A model generated the notes under the pieces. The model was not told the DNA's origin. It saw only the letters and a list, made by a program, of their open reading frames with translations, and searched no databases. A DNA stretch of 64,000 nt from Arachis hypogaea (lineage: Eukaryota; Streptophyta; Magnoliopsida; Fabales; Fabaceae), in NCBI RefSeq assembly GCF_003086295.3, contig NC_092048.1, positions 70,908,841 through 70,972,840 of the forward strand, read 5' to 3'. This document shows positions 1-12,340 of this stretch, one piece after another. The position numbers were made by a program, and so were the translations under genes. Each line of letters starts with the position of its first letter. The stretch's first letter is position 1.

Positions 1-590
1 TTAACCCCTTGCTTATGTTATTTTTATGTTATTTTTTCTATTTTTCATTGTATTTCATTATCCGTTTCCTGTTTTTAGTGCATGATCATCTTTTATTTAT
101 GTCTTAAAGTTATGAAATATTCCATGTATCTCTCACCATGCTTAAAAAAATTTATTTGAAAAAAAAAGAGAAGTAAGATACATGAACTCGAGTTATATAA
201 TAAGAATAGTCCAATTATTTGATGTGATGGCATTACTTTTATCTTTCTGAATGCATGAATTAACAATGCATATTTGATGTTGGAGTTAAGAATGTTGGCT
301 CTTAAAAGAATAATGCAAAAGGAGAAGTATTATTGGTGATTTGAAAAATCCAAAAAACATTGATTCTTGAAGCAAGAAAAAGCAGCACAAAAAAAAGAAA
401 GAAAAAGAAAAAGAAAATTATGCAAAAAAAAAAAAGCAGAAAAAGAAAGAAAAAGAAAAAGCCAATAGCTCTTTAAACCAAAAGGCAAGAGTAAGGATCC
501 AAGGCTTTGAGCATCAATAGTTAGGAGGATCTAAAAGAAACAAAATCTTGGCCTAAAAAGTTCAAATGAGCTCCTCCCCCTAACTAAATG
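1..590 (+). mobile_element. 3' internal non-coding segment of a FIDEL/Athila-type element, left half
   Basis: No gene is visible. The stretch aligns by eye with 55020-55500 of the other FIDEL-type element: the same phrases for tatgaa, the gcaagaaaaagcag run and the gatccaaggctttgagcat block occur in the same order. It includes an A/G-rich tract at about 364-466. The segment stops at 590 and resumes at 7494, because a 6.9-kb unit is inserted with the target duplication AAATG. It is therefore the region between ORF2 and the 3' LTR of a + strand element whose gag-pol lies outside the window. Confidence 0.75.
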
Positions 591-2092
591 TGTAACATCC
601 CGTCCAGCAAAATACCTTGCTTAAGTCAGGGTATTTCTACTAGAAAGAACATTACGTAACATTTTCTAGTATTAACTACTAAATTATTGAGCCTTTGTAT
701 CGAGTTAGCGTTTCAGTTTTAAGAAAATGCCAAAAAATTTTGTTTTTATTCATTAAAATCATGTTTCAAAGATAAACATTGCAAGTAATAATAACAATCA
801 CATAAATATTATTAATAATTTTTCTTATACATAAGAAATCATATAAACCCAAATACAACACCTACCCCTCTGTATAAAATAAAACCTCAAAGGACAAGAA
901 CGAGGGGACTCCATGAAAGCAATTAAAATCATAAAGAAAATCTACTAATCGCTTGCAGCTTCATATTGCATCTTCAAACCTGTGTCACTGAAAGGGTGAA
1001 AAATTTGGGCGTGAGAACCAAACCACATGTTCTCAGTAGAGGTCGAGAATGCCGTGAAAGTAAAGAATAAAGAGCAAATGGTTAGTTTCGTTTAAAGATA
1101 TTTAAAAGAACACTGCTTTCATTTGCCTTATGAATCTTCTTGAAAACCAATGATTTAACATTTAAAATCCAAAACCTTCTTTAAAAGCATTAGTTAATTA
1201 TCCAAAATATTAAACTCATATTTTGCTTTATAAAACGCTTAAAAGTTTTTCTAGACGGTATGAATGACTAATTTGTTCTGGGTATAGGTTCATTAAGTTT
1301 ATGATTAACCAGCTTAATCTTTCATACTTTACTAAACCTCAAACACAAACCAGTCACGGCCTCAGGCCCAAGCAATTCAATCAACACCCAAACAATCAAT
1401 TACAAACACAAGTAATGAGATTCAAATACAATCAAGAGCAATTACATCAAGTATAGGAATTAGCAGTTAAATAGAATTATTTGCATAGACAAACCAATTA
1501 CAATATACACACCCAAACAATGTCACATAAATGCATATGATGAACGTCTAGTCCTATTACAGGCCATGTGCTCATGTGTCGGTTGGCTGCCCGCAATCTC
1601 GACATTTATCTTGTCACGAGTAATCGACGATTTCCCAAATACGATTTTCCATTTCCTAATAAATGCACATATAATAATAGTTGCTCATTTGAGATAGCCT
1701 CTGCTTTCTGCAGGAAAATATATATATACTCTGCTCTACTCTGGGAAAACGAAAAATGGTTATAGGTAACTTAGTTTCCCTACAGAAACTTGATGACAAG
1801 TCATCTTAGCCTAGTTTCACTAGTCTTTTTCTTTGTTTTCATTTAGTTTTATGCACTTTCTTAAGCCACAAGTAAGCCAATTGGGTGGAATTTCATGTTT
1901 CCTTAGATTCAATCAACTATGGATGAATTGATGCATTTTCATGAGTTTTATACCATAATTGCTTATATGACAAGAAAAAGAATAACTCTCATGATTAGAG
2001 CATAGCTTTGATGCAATTGTTGGTTGATGATAGGTAGAAGAAAGCTTGGAAGAAGGTTGAGGAAAAGGGTGATAGCAAGAGGCAAGAGGAAG

Positions 2093-2710
2093 GACTCACG
2101 TTTGAGCCAAAGTTTGCCTCAAACTTGGGCTCAAACGTGAGGAAGAGTGCAACCACACCCTGGAGAAGAGCCAACGTTTGTGCCAACATTTGCTTCAAAC
2201 GTTGAGGCAAACGTTGGCTGAGGAAGGAGCAAGGAAGGGCAACGTTTGCGCCAACGTTTGCCTCAAACATGAGGTCAAACGTTGGTGCCAAAAAGAAGAG
2301 AAAGAGCACTCCTGGGCATGGCAATGTTTGAGCCAACTTTTGCCTCAAACTTGAGGTCAAACGTTGGCTACATTTTGGCAAGGAAGAGCAAGCAAAAGCA
2401 CCCCTGAAGCAAGCCAACGTTTGCGCCAACGTTTGCCTCAAACGTGAGGTCAAACGTTGGCGCCATTTTAGCATGAAGAAGAGTCCATGATTTATGAGTT
2501 AATTGAGCCACGTTTGCGCCAACGTTTGCCTCAAACGTTGGGCCAAACGTTGGCCAAAAAGAGAGCATGGGGAGATCCACGTTTGAGCTCACGTTTGACC
2601 TCAAACGTTGAGCCAAACGTGGATGACAGCATCTTGGCCTAGCTGCATAAGTTTACACAAGTGACGTTTGAGTCAACGTTTGCCTCAAACGTTGACTCAA
2701 ACGTGAATGG
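2093..2710. repeat. Palindromic AACGTTTG array in U3 of the solo LTR
   Basis: Short units such as CAACGTTTGCCTCAAACGTT alternate in both orientations (aacgttt / aaacgtt), often as paired inverted copies 10-25 bp apart. I count more than 20 aacgtt-type cores. The array lies between the conserved LTR start and the TATA box at 2837. Reading frames across it are by-products of the repeat. Confidence 0.85.
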
Positions 2711-2836
2711 TTCATGGCCCGGTTCACTAATGGATTTCTTCCCAACACCAAGAGCAATCAACGGAGGCCACTATCAACCCAATTCCATCAAGACTAAAGG
2801 CCCAATTCAAGGCTTAATGATCATTTGAAGAAAGTG

Positions 2837-2844
2837 TATAAATA
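2837..2844 (+). promoter_or_regulatory. TATA box of the solo LTR
   Basis: TATAAATA lies about 130 bp after the palindromic array, in the LTR position where U3 should end. The same spacing is seen in elements E, F and H. Confidence 0.6.
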
Positions 2845-3682
2845 GCTTAGGATTTGAAGTTTTAGGGAGCTTTTCGCTTAGAGTTTTCTTTAAGAATTTT
2901 CATAGTATTCACAGTAGAGAACTTTTGGTTTTTGAGCTATTTGGAGATTTAGAGTCTTGGGTGTTGAAGAATTGAGGAAATTCTGTCTCAATCTCACCTT
3001 GAGATCTCTTTCTGTTTCTTTCACTGCACCATTGGAGAATTGAGAATTGAATCCAAGTTTTCTTTTGTTTTGATTTCTAATCTCTTGCAATTGAATTCTA
3101 AATTTTGATCTAAGAAGGCAGTGAGATCTAGACTTGGTTATCTAGTCTCTTGAGTCCTGAGATCTACATCTTTTAATTTCAATTTCTTTGCTACATTGCT
3201 ACACCAAGTTTATCTTCATTTGCATTTAAGATCCTGTTTAATTGAATCCATCTTCTACGTTTCTGTTTGTTGAGATTTACTGTTTTCTTGTTTAATTTTT
3301 GCAATCCTACATCCCTGACCCATTTACAATTCAAGCCATTTACATTTCTTGCACTCTAAGATTCTGCAATTTACATTTCTTGCGTACTAAGTTTCTGCCA
3401 TTTAATTTCTTGTTCTTTAAGATTCAGCACTTTTATTTTCTGTTTTCTTTAATTTCCTGCAATTTACCCCTCTCCCTTTATTTTTCATGCAATTTAATTT
3501 CTGTTAATCACAAATCACTCAACCAACACTTGATCCGCTTGACTAAATCAACCACTAAACTAAAATTGCTCAATCCTTCAATCCTTGTGGGATCGACCTC
3601 ACTCCCGTGAGTTTTATTACTTGATGCGACCCGGTGCACTTGCCGGTGAGTTTTGTGTCGGATCGTTTTCCGCACATCAAAA

Positions 3683-3792
3683 CTCTGGGTTGCTTTAAGA
3701 AACTAATATACATACAAATATCTCTTTATTATATTAGCTCTGGGTTGCCTCAAGCAACTAATATACATATAAATATCTCTTTATCATATTAC
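3683..3792. repeat. 55-bp tandem duplication
   Basis: Two head-to-tail copies of a 55-bp unit beginning CTCTGGGTTGC (3683-3737 and 3738-3792) differ at a handful of positions. It lies directly at the insertion site of the solo LTR, whose right target duplication overlaps its first bases. Confidence 0.85.
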
Positions 3793-5559
3793 TTTTCTCT
3801 TTGTCTCTTTATTCTACTCTGGTTACTATATTCTCTGTATCTCTTTACTTTACTCTGATTACTCTTGTCTTAAAAGAATTGTAGAAGTTATCATCAAGCC
3901 TTAAATTTATTTTAATTAAATTCGTATACTTTTATAAAAATCTGGACATAATCTCCTCTAAAAATAGGACTTAGCCACCCATATGGGTTCCCTCTTTCTC
4001 AACATTTCACCGACCTCTTATCAGCAATTGCCACAACAATATATTCTCAAGAACATTTGATAATAGTAGAAAATCTATCTCTTAAATTCTATATCCAAGG
4101 TAATCACCAAAACAACTTGGTAGCCTGATTTCAATTTTATTTTTAAAATATCAAATAAATTCGGAATTGCAAGAACTTTATATCCATGTGACCGTCTTAG
4201 ATTAAGATTTCTATTAAACAAAAAATCATACATTTTTGCTTCCTCTAGCTTCGACAATAGAAGCAAAACCGTGACTGCTCTGCAGTGTCTTAAAAACCAG
4301 AAAATAGCAGCAGCGTATAACATTCAAAATTCCATATAAAATTCAAATTAAATCCAACCGCCTTTAATATTAATATGGTTAAACTTAACTTATCCAAATT
4401 TCTTTCTCAATTAGTTCCAGGTCAATATCATTTTTAATAAATAAGTTACATAATTTGAAAGTTAGGTAAAAATAAGTCAAAATCTGTTTTAGAAACCAAC
4501 AAGCTTAGTATGTTTCAACTTGTATAACTTTTACTACAAAACTTCAAATAGGCTAAAGTTTTAGTTTATAGACTCCCAACTTATATAGCAACAAGTGTGT
4601 CTTAGTTTCAACCCAATTGCATTCCAATTCTAAGAGTTACAAGCATTGGAAGTTGATGCATAACTTGCTGAAAATTGATTCACTCCAGCTTTAATCATTA
4701 ACTTTCAAAAATCCACAACTCCTAATCCTTAACTCGTAAAATTCTGAAGTTTTAGAGCAACGAAGCAAGTTAATCAAATTTAAACAAAATAGGTTTTTCC
4801 CCAAACTCAGCTTGTAGAAATCGCAGCAAGTCAAACAACTTGCTGCCCTATTTGAACTTTTCTGTGTATTTAAAAATTTGCCATAAATTGTGTATTTGAC
4901 AAAAATTCCTTAGATTTTCCAGTCCAGCTATATCATTTTCCAAGTTTAATCCAGACTTGTTCCCACACAATTCTGATCATCACAGGATTAGTTATAGCTT
5001 TTCAAAGTTTTTGACTTCGTTTAAAAGTAATGCAAAAAATCTGATTTTACAATACAACTTTGAAAAAACATAACTAATTCTCTATTTAATACGAAACCTT
5101 CAAAATTTAAATTTTAGCAACTATACTCATTGTAATTCACTTTAACTTTTAATCTCATTATTTCGATCATTATCGAATTATTGGTTTACTTTTCAAAATT
5201 ACCGTTTATCTAAAAAATTAGGCTTCCTACAAAAGTTTAATATTTCAAAATTCAACCTTCAATTCCTCTCAAAATCAATCTCAAACAAACACCAACCAAG
5301 TCCACCACCATTATAATATATCTAATAACTAGCTCAACAGCAATCAACCAATAACATCAAGATTCAGCACTCTCAGCAAGCATTTATCAACTATTCATTA
5401 TTCACACATAACCAATCAATCTCATAAAATCAACAAGCTCAATCATATTCAACATCCATATAGCCAATCAATTATTCACAACAATTAAACCTAATTGTAA
5501 TTACTCAATAAACTTTGTGGGAATTCTTAAATTAAAACCGTTTAAATTAAACCCCCTAC

Positions 5560-6480
5560 CTCGATGTCGCAATTACAAGAAGCCAGAGATAGAATTGCGG
5601 CGAGACAGCTGGTTGGACCTCTACTAGTCATGCAACCGTTTCAGCCAAGAAAGCAGTAGCACTACATCTCAACACAACTGGGATAGTGGTGGCATTAGCT
5701 CCCACAACAGGGATCATGGTTGTAGCGAAATGAAGATTTCGAACTCAATGAAATCAAAGAGCAGAAACGGCTCTGGTAATTTAAAACAAAGCATAGGCCA
5801 AGGTTAAATTAAAACAAGAACAAGCAGTTTAATAAGAAATTGGCAGAATAGGGCGTGCAATTGGAGCAGAAATAAGGGGAAAAGGCTAACCCAGACCAAT
5901 GAATGTCGAGCCTAATTAGAACCAGAACAGGGCAGCAGTGATTCCTAGCGATCGTTCGTGGTGGTTCCGGCAGCAGCAACACCCTTCTAGTGGCCCCATT
6001 CCGCAGCAACTTCAACAATCAGAAGAATGAATACTAGAAGTAGAAATAACTGCGTTTATGGCAACTCTAAATAGACGGAAATAGTGGCACCAGCTCCTTC
6101 TTTTTCTTGTGTGCAGAGGTGATAGTGACAGCTAGGGTTCAATGGAAGTGGCTCTCCTTGATGGCAGGTTGAATAGTGGCAACGACGATGGAAGTTTCAC
6201 GACGGCAGTGAAACGCGGCGGTGACAGTGAGGAACACGCTGATGTGGCTCCAACGGTGCACCATCCTTCTCCTTCTCGCCCTCCACTTCTCCCTCACTCT
6301 CCTATATGATAGCAAACAGCAGTGACAGTGCCTGTGGTACCCACCGGCGCTGCTCCCCCCTTTCCCTCTTCCATCTGCATCTCGTTCTCTCTCGGTCTCT
6401 CTTCCCTTATTTTCTCTAATTTCTTTCTTCTCTGTGTTAATAAGTTCATTTGTGTGGAGTGTATTCATGCGTGAATGAAT
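5560..6480 (-). other. Gene-like GC-richer leader inside the large LTR
   Basis: On the minus strand this stretch is much richer in G+C than its AT-rich surroundings, with CT-rich runs near 6270-6430. It ends at a sequence resembling a splice donor (G|GTAGGG at about 5560). Frames of 69 and 109 codons exist but match nothing I know. It could be a transcribed 5' leader or a captured host exon. I do not propose a protein. Confidence 0.3.
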
Positions 6481-7493
6481 GGTGGTGAGAAAAGAAACGT
6501 GGAGGAATAAGGGAGAGGTTAGTGTACCAGATACGTGTGTACGAGTAACTGGGTGAGGAGTATATGTGTTGCATAATAACGATTAGTAAAAAGAAGAAAC
6601 ATAGGGTTAGGGTTAGAATAAAACATATACGATTAACATACAAATTTTACAAAATATTTGAAATAAAAGAGAAAATTAGGATTTAAATATATTACTGTAA
6701 AATTACTTTAGAAATATATATAATTTTATTTACCAACATACCAATGAGTTAAATAATTATTTTTAATTTGAATCATAAAATGAACTTACTAATCACAACT
6801 TATAAAATACAGTTTAAACTCGAAGATATCAATTATTTAGATTATATGATACAACTTTTCATTATTTTTCTATTACCAAAACTTTAATTTCAATTTGTAC
6901 AAAACAACTACTTATAATAAAAATTGTACATAAACATTAATTAACTTAAACTCAAAGTATTTATAAAAATCAATTTATTCATTCCAAAAAATTAATCTCT
7001 AAGAGCTCAAATAAATAACATAAACCATAATTTAATCGTACTACAAATTTCTTAAATTAAATTATGTAACACTTCTATTACTGAATTTTAATTTCAAATT
7101 ATATAGGATAACCAATTATAAAAATTACACAAGAATTTGTAATTAACTTAACTCTAAATATTAATAAAACTAATTTATTTACTCTTAATTGATTAATTTC
7201 TAAAAATAAAGAGTTCATATTAATAAAATAAGTCATAACTTTTTCATAATAAGAGTTACTTAAATTAGATTGTACAATTCTTTCTTATTTTTTAATTACT
7301 AAAATTATACAAAATATTCCGTTATTAATAAAATTACTTGAGAATATTAATTGATTCAAAATAAAATTATCTCCAAATTTATTTAATTATTTATAATAGA
7401 ATAATTTCTAACATTATAAAATTTAAACTTAATAAGATAAAATCACAATTTATTCATATTCAGATTTTAAAAAATGCGGGATGTTACAAAATG

Positions 7494-7988
7494 CTTGTGG
7501 TGTGAAGGTGTCAAGTGAAAAGCTTGAGACTGAGCAGTTAAAGTCGAGATCTAAAGCAAAAGAGTGTGCTTAAGAACTCTGGATACCACTGGATGGGGAT
7601 TCTAGAAAAGCTGAATCACAATTCTAAGGGGTTCACCCAGTTAAGTGTCTGTGGCATTTATATATCCAGTGGTAATACGGGAAAACAAAGCGCTTAGGGT
7701 CACGGCCAAGACTCGAAAAGAAGCTGTGTTCAAGAATAAAAAAGAACTAAACTAAAAGAGTCAATAATAACATCCGGATTCTGAATTCTTAAAGGCACTA
7801 ACACTTCTGAGCTTCAAAGGATAGTAAAATGCCAAAACTATTCAAAAGTAAATGGTTACTAGCCCCGCTCATCGATTAGAAATGAGCTTTATTGAAAAAC
7901 TCTGAGATTTATCATGTTCTTCTCTTCTTTCTGATTCTACTTTGTTTTTGGTTGCTTGGGGAGAAGCAACAGTTTAATTTTAGTGTTC
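7494..7988 (+). mobile_element. 3' internal non-coding segment of the FIDEL-type element, right half
   Basis: It continues the sequence broken at 590 and matches 55495-55990 closely (gtgaaggtgt, cttgagactgagc, gcttagggtcacggccaag, then cttggggagaagcaac). The last bases before the LTR are tttaattttagtgttc, a decayed form of the TTTAAGTTTGGTGTTG found before other LTRs here. No gene is present. Confidence 0.75.
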
Positions 7989-9351
7989 TAATGAGCTGCT
8001 ATTTTATACACTTTTATGCATCATTTTCATATTATTTTAGTTGTGTTTTGTTTAAGTTTTGTTATATTTTCATAGGTTTTGGTGCAAAATTCACATTTTT
8101 GGATTCTACTTTGAGTTATTGTGTTTTATGATGATTTCAGATAAATTCTGGTTGAAATTGTGGAGCTTTGGCAAAGTCTGATTCAGAGGCACGGAAAACG
8201 TAGCAGATGCTGTCAGATTCTGAGCTCCATGCACTCAAACGAGCATTTCTAGAGCTACAGAGGTCCAAATGATGTGTTCTCAACGGAATTTGAAGGCTAA
8301 CTTCTAGATCTTTCTAATGGTCTATACTTTTCTTCGACGAAACCTGGCCATACTGGGCGTTGAATGCCAATGAGCTACCCCTTTGCTGGCATTCAACGCC
8401 CCAAGGAGACAAGCCAGTGTTGAACACCCAAGAACCACCCTCTTTGGGGCGTTCAACACCGACCAAGAAGCAAGGCAGCGCTAATCACTCCCAAATGGGT
8501 GTCGAACGCCCATTCCTCAAGTTGGACGCCAAGCTCAGCCCAAGTACTCAACCAATGTGGGCCCAAGGATGGATTTCGCACCTCTAGTCTAGTCTATCAT
8601 ACTTTTTGTACTTCATAATTATTAGATTAGTATTTAAAGAAGGATATCACCCATTTTTAGGATCTTCTTCCCCCCTTTACTTTCGAACACCATTGTTTTT
8701 TGTAAACTTTGAGCCACTAACCTCCAAAGTTAGGGTTAGGAGCTCTGCTGATTCTCATGGATTAATAATATCACTATTTCTATTTCAATACATGTTTGAT
8801 TCCATTCTCTTGTGCATTTTTGTTCTTCATCTCATGAATTGAGGATGACCCGTGGCAATCATCCTTGTTCTACATGGATTTCGTGTGAGTCCTGACCCTG
8901 ATAGCATTGAACCACAGCTAGAGAGTACACTGCAGATTCTAAGAGCGTGCCTGGGCGACTTTGGATAAGCGACGTAAAATCCCGTTGACCGTAGGTTACT
9001 GAGGTCTTTGTGGCGTTAAGGCTAGAGTCTGAGAAGTATGTGGCATTTTGAGTAGGATCGTGAATGGGAGTGGATTACTTAGGTCTTCACCTTCAGCTAT
9101 AGTAGGAAGCCATGAGTTAACTTGATGAGGATGCTACATGAGTTGCTCGGATATGGTAGACTGCTATGGTTTAGAAAAGACTAACTTGATGAGGATGCTA
9201 CATGAGTTAGTCAATTACGGCTGCCATTGCTTGCTCAATCCAACAATCTACGGGGGATTCGACCCTCACTCACCTGAGGTATTACTTGGACGACCCGGTG
9301 CACTTGTCGGTCGATCTGTGCAAATATTGCGGAGTTCAATTTTGCACACCA
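7989..9351 (+). mobile_element. 3' LTR of a FIDEL-type element (decayed)
   Basis: It starts TAATGAGCTGCTATTTTATA, a mutated form of TGATGAGCGGATAATTTATA, and ends TTTTGCACACCA. It keeps the LTR landmarks seen at 55994-57541: the gattcagaggc phrase, an array of ggcgttgaa/aacgcc palindromes at about 8355-8530, the gagctctgctg block, and the terminal gaggtattacttggacgaccc. It is more diverged than the LTRs at 44-60 kb, so this copy is probably older. The right flank is chromovirus-like sequence beginning GTTGT. The left partner LTR is outside the window. Confidence 0.75.
9118..9208. repeat. 64-bp offset duplication in the LTR
   Basis: The phrase TAACTTGATGAGGATGCTAC occurs at 9118 and again at 9182, followed by atgagtt both times. 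This is a local duplication not seen in the other FIDEL-type LTRs here. Confidence 0.7.
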
Positions 9352-9748
9352 GTTGTGGATATGAGGGTTGGTGAATAATTTGGATTTGGGTGGTAGGTGA
9401 GTGCAATTGTCGTGTTTGGATGGTAAGGATTGCGATAATTGATCATGATGACTTTTGGTTTAGATTGAAATAGGAAATAATTTATTTGAAGGACAGATTT
9501 GGAACATATTGAGTTGTAATGCTGATGTGGTATTGAGGTTGAGGAAGAAGAATGAGTACAACATAGGCTTGAATTCGGTTAAGATATGACATTATAAATA
9601 AGAATGAAGGAAGTAAATAGGAAATTGAGTTGATGTGGAGAAATGAAAAGGTGAATAGTAAGAGAAAGGTTTAAGTTAAGGGAATATTTAATGAAGATAA
9701 TGTGTATACCAAATTTTGAGGGCAAAATCTCTTATTTAGTGGGGAGAA
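9352..9748 (+). mobile_element. 3' untranslated end of a chromovirus-like Ty3/gypsy element
   Basis: No frame is visible. The last bases read ...TTGAGGGCAAAATCTC..., then TTTAGTGGGGAGAA and TGTAAGAACC. A purine tract (GGGGAGAA) next to TG is the usual polypurine tract/3' LTR junction, and the 'attttgagggcaaaatctc' phrase is common just after pol in plant chromoviruses (Tekay/Del type). The upstream coding part was separated by the FIDEL-type insertion ending at 9351. Confidence 0.55.
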
Positions 9749-10556
9749 TGTAAGAACCTGAAATAATTAACCGATTAATTAACGTAAAATAATAATAATT
9801 TAATTGTCCGTAATAGGTTGAAAATTTTAAAATATTAATTAGAAAATATAAATATGATATTTGGAATCAGTAGATTTTTCTGAGTTGGAAAATGTAATTT
9901 TCTGCGGAAAAGTGCATAAAAATGCGTACCGATAATTAATTAGCAGTACCGGCTTAAATCTGTCTGGTACTATGCGAGAATAATAAAAACAATAGAAAAC
10001 CTTAGAAAAATATTTAGAATTAAAAACCGGGCACCAATTTTAAAAGTTTGGCCCGATATTGGGCAAAACGGGCTAAAAACAGTAACGGGTTGGACTGGGC
10101 CCAAGCCTAACATTATATAAGTCCATTAAGTGGCCATTTTAGCCATTTTCCAACATAACAAACAGCAGCAACCTGAAATTGAAGAAGAGGGGAGGTGAGG
10201 GTTTCATTCACTATTCACCATCTTTTTCATTCAACCATAACTTGAGCTACAGTGCTCCGATTCGCGTGCCGTTTGTGGCTACACGAAGCTCTTGCCGAGC
10301 CCGTTACTCTCATGTAACTTTTATAGGTAAGGTTTCGAAATTTTTTCTCCTTCTTGCAGTCCTAAAAATCCTTAAATGTAGGTGATGGTTTTGAGTGAAT
10401 TTTTGTGTTTTCAATTGATTAGGTGATATCTAAGGTTGGGCTATTGGTGGTTTGTGCCCCAAACACCATCAAAAAAGGTAAGAAAACTCTTTACCTTGTG
10501 AAATCATGTTTATGTTCAACCCTAGCTTGATTTGGTTATAAATTATGTGTATATAG
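9749..10556 (+). mobile_element. Truncated 3' LTR of the chromovirus-like element
   Basis: It starts TGTAAGAACCTG right after the polypurine tract and runs 808 bp until element F interrupts it at 10557. A TATA box (TATATAA, 10114-10120) is followed by a leader with CT-rich and gene-like character, typical of such LTRs. The rest of this LTR is not seen in the window. Confidence 0.55.
10114..10120 (+). promoter_or_regulatory. TATA box of the chromovirus-like LTR
   Basis: TATATAA sits about 365 bp into the LTR, downstream of a GC-richer 'gggctggactgggcc'-like stretch and upstream of the leader. Position and sequence fit a core promoter. Confidence 0.5.
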
Positions 10557-11514
10557 TGATTCACCCGGAAATTGTCTCTCAACAATTTCCTTCCGGCAAG
10601 TGTACCGGATTGTCATCAAGTAAACACTCACTGTAGAGTGAGGTCGAATCACACAGGGATTGGTTGGTTGATCAATGTAAATTGGAGAATTGTTCTAGTT
10701 GAGCGAAATCAGATTTGGTTGAGAATTGCAGAATGTAAATTTGGCGAGAAACTTAAATTGCAAGAGTTTAAATGACAGTAATTAAATTGCGGTAAATTAA
10801 ATAACAGAAGCTTAAATTGCAAGAAATTAAATGGAAATGGGGAATTAGCATGAAATTAAAGAGCAGAAAGTAAATAGAATGGGTAGATCAGAGGAGGGGA
10901 TTCATTGGGTTTTGGGAGATATTGAACTCTCGGATTAAATCATTTTCATCTCTTCCTCAATCAATGCATTCATTGACATTGCTTGGCAATCTTAGATGAT
11001 TGGATTCCAATGTCTTGGCTCACCAATCTCTCTAAGCATGAACAATTGCCCAATGTCTTGATTTAATTGCTCTTGGGAAGAGTTGAAGTTCGGTCACTGA
11101 TTATACCACACAAATTTATAGATCAAAGTGTTGGTAGGATTACATGTCACTATATCCATCCAAACCCCAATCTAATCCAATGTGAGAAAGCAATTCTAGC
11201 ATGAATTCTTCATTCCTCTCTCAAGAATCCAATGAATTCCAATTATGGATAACTTCTCTCTCAAGGCAACTATCCAATTGAATTAAGACCGAAAGCTTTC
11301 TAACAAAAATCAAGAGGAAAGAAAGAAGAAGAAGATGAAAACTACTATTGATCCATTGAATTACAATATAGCTCCCTAACCCAATGAAAGGGGTTTAGTT
11401 GTTCATAGCTCTCAAAATGGAAATTGCAATTGAAAGGTACATACAGAACATAAAAATGAGTAGAAAAGTAAAAAATGAAAAAGCCAACCCCTTCTAACTT
11501 AAATTCTAAACTAT

Positions 11515-11520
11515 TTATAC
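11515..11520 (-). promoter_or_regulatory. TATA box of the element F LTR
   Basis: TATAAA on the minus strand (in gtgtATAAAtagt context), about 120 bp downstream of the palindromic array in LTR orientation. Confidence 0.55.
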
Positions 11521-11639
11521 ACTTTCTTCCTTTGATCTTCAATCTTTGAATTGGGCTTTTGGCCTTGATAGAATTGGGTTAAAAATGGCTCCAGTTGGTT
11601 TCCCTTGCTGTTGAGAAGACATCTGTTTGAATTCCAAGT

Positions 11640-12340
11640 TCTGATGCTTCACGTTGGAGTCAACTTTTGATGGCCAACGTTGACTCAAACGCCTTTTAGA
11701 AAAACCAGATAACTTTGCTGTCATTGGCGTTTGATTCAATGTTGGAGGCCCAACATTCTGCTTACCCACGCATACGCGTGCACCACGCGTAAGCGTGAAG
11801 TTTGTGATTTTGCTTATTCACGCGTACGCGTGCACCACGCGTAAGCGTGAAGGCTGTGATTTAGCCTTTTCATGCGTCTGCGTACACCACGCTTACGCGT
11901 GCATTGCCATTTTTAACCTCTACGCGTACGCGTCACTGATGCGTGCGCGTCGATTCATGTTTTTCAATTTCAAATTCTGGGTTTCTCATCGCAGACGTTG
12001 GAGGCAACGTTTGAGGCAACATTGGACCTCCAACGTTCGTTTTTTGACGTGTACGCGTGACCCACGCGTACGTGTGGATGGTCAATTTTGCCATTCCACG
12101 CGTGCGCGTGACTCGCGCTTGCGCGTGGATATATAAATTTTCCATTTTCACGCGTACGCATCGCTAAAAATCCTTTAGCTCCAGAATTGAAAATTTTCTC
12201 ACCACGTTGGCGGTAACGTTGGCTTGCCAGCATTCCCTCAAACGTGAGCACCAGCACACCATGCAGAGAATTGCTCTGCCTCTCTTCCAACGTTGGAGGC
12301 AACGTTGGTGGTTCAACTTGGCCACTAACGTTGCTTCTTC
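11640..12340. repeat. Mixed AACGTTGG and ACGCGTACGCGT palindromic array in the F LTR
   Basis: Two kinds of palindrome are interleaved: aacgttgg-type units (11650-11760, 11995-12040, 12200-12340) and CACGCGTACGCGTG-type units (11768-12160). The density of CpG is far above the neighbouring DNA. The array lies between the LTR start (12633) and the TATA box (11520). Confidence 0.85.

Larger units (their letters stand above)
1791..3679 (+). mobile_element. Solo LTR of an Athila-type family (TSD AAACT)
   Basis: The unit starts TGATGACAAGTCATCTTAGC and ends TTCCGCACATCA. Identical AAACT copies sit at 1786-1790 and 3680-3684, with no internal region, so this is a solo LTR of 1889 bp left by LTR-LTR recombination. 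Its first ~200 bases match the reverse complement of the LTR start at 12633 (element F) and 20951/29786 (element E). Its last ~500 bases carry the same run of 'tttacattt/ttctgca' phrases and the gatcgacctcactc...tgagtttt block. The middle contains a palindromic array (2093-2710) followed by a TATA box. It is nested in the 591-7488 unit, so it is younger than that insertion. Confidence 0.9.
591..7488 (-). mobile_element. Large LTR-like insertion, probably a ~5-kb solo LTR, with a nested solo LTR
   Basis: The ends are TGTAACATCCCG and CGGGATGTTACA, a perfect 12-bp inverted terminal match with TG...CA. It is flanked by identical 5-bp copies AAATG at 586-590 and 7489-7493. Without the nested 1.9-kb LTR it is about 5.0 kb. 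I found no second internal LTR end, no primer-binding site and no gag or pol frame, so a solo LTR or a large non-autonomous unit fits best. The minus orientation is inferred from a gene-like GC-richer leader at 6480-5560 followed by a possible splice donor, as in some Ty3/gypsy LTRs. 6640-7470 is AT-rich and featureless. 3793-5550 holds nothing I recognise. Confidence 0.7.

Noticed and set aside
6604..6617. Telomere-like GGGTTAGGGTTAG
   Set aside because: Only about two units and not the plant TTTAGGG form. Probably chance within an LTR leader.
5809..6643. Minus-strand frames of 65-109 codons in the large LTR-like unit
   Set aside because: Low-complexity Arg/Glu or Ser/Leu-rich, with no recognisable domain or splice structure beyond one weak donor. 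Kept only as a gene-like leader.
8360..9374. Plus-strand frames of 75-78 codons
   Set aside because: They lie in the FIDEL-type 3' LTR, have no homology that I recognise, and are not conserved in the other LTR copies here.
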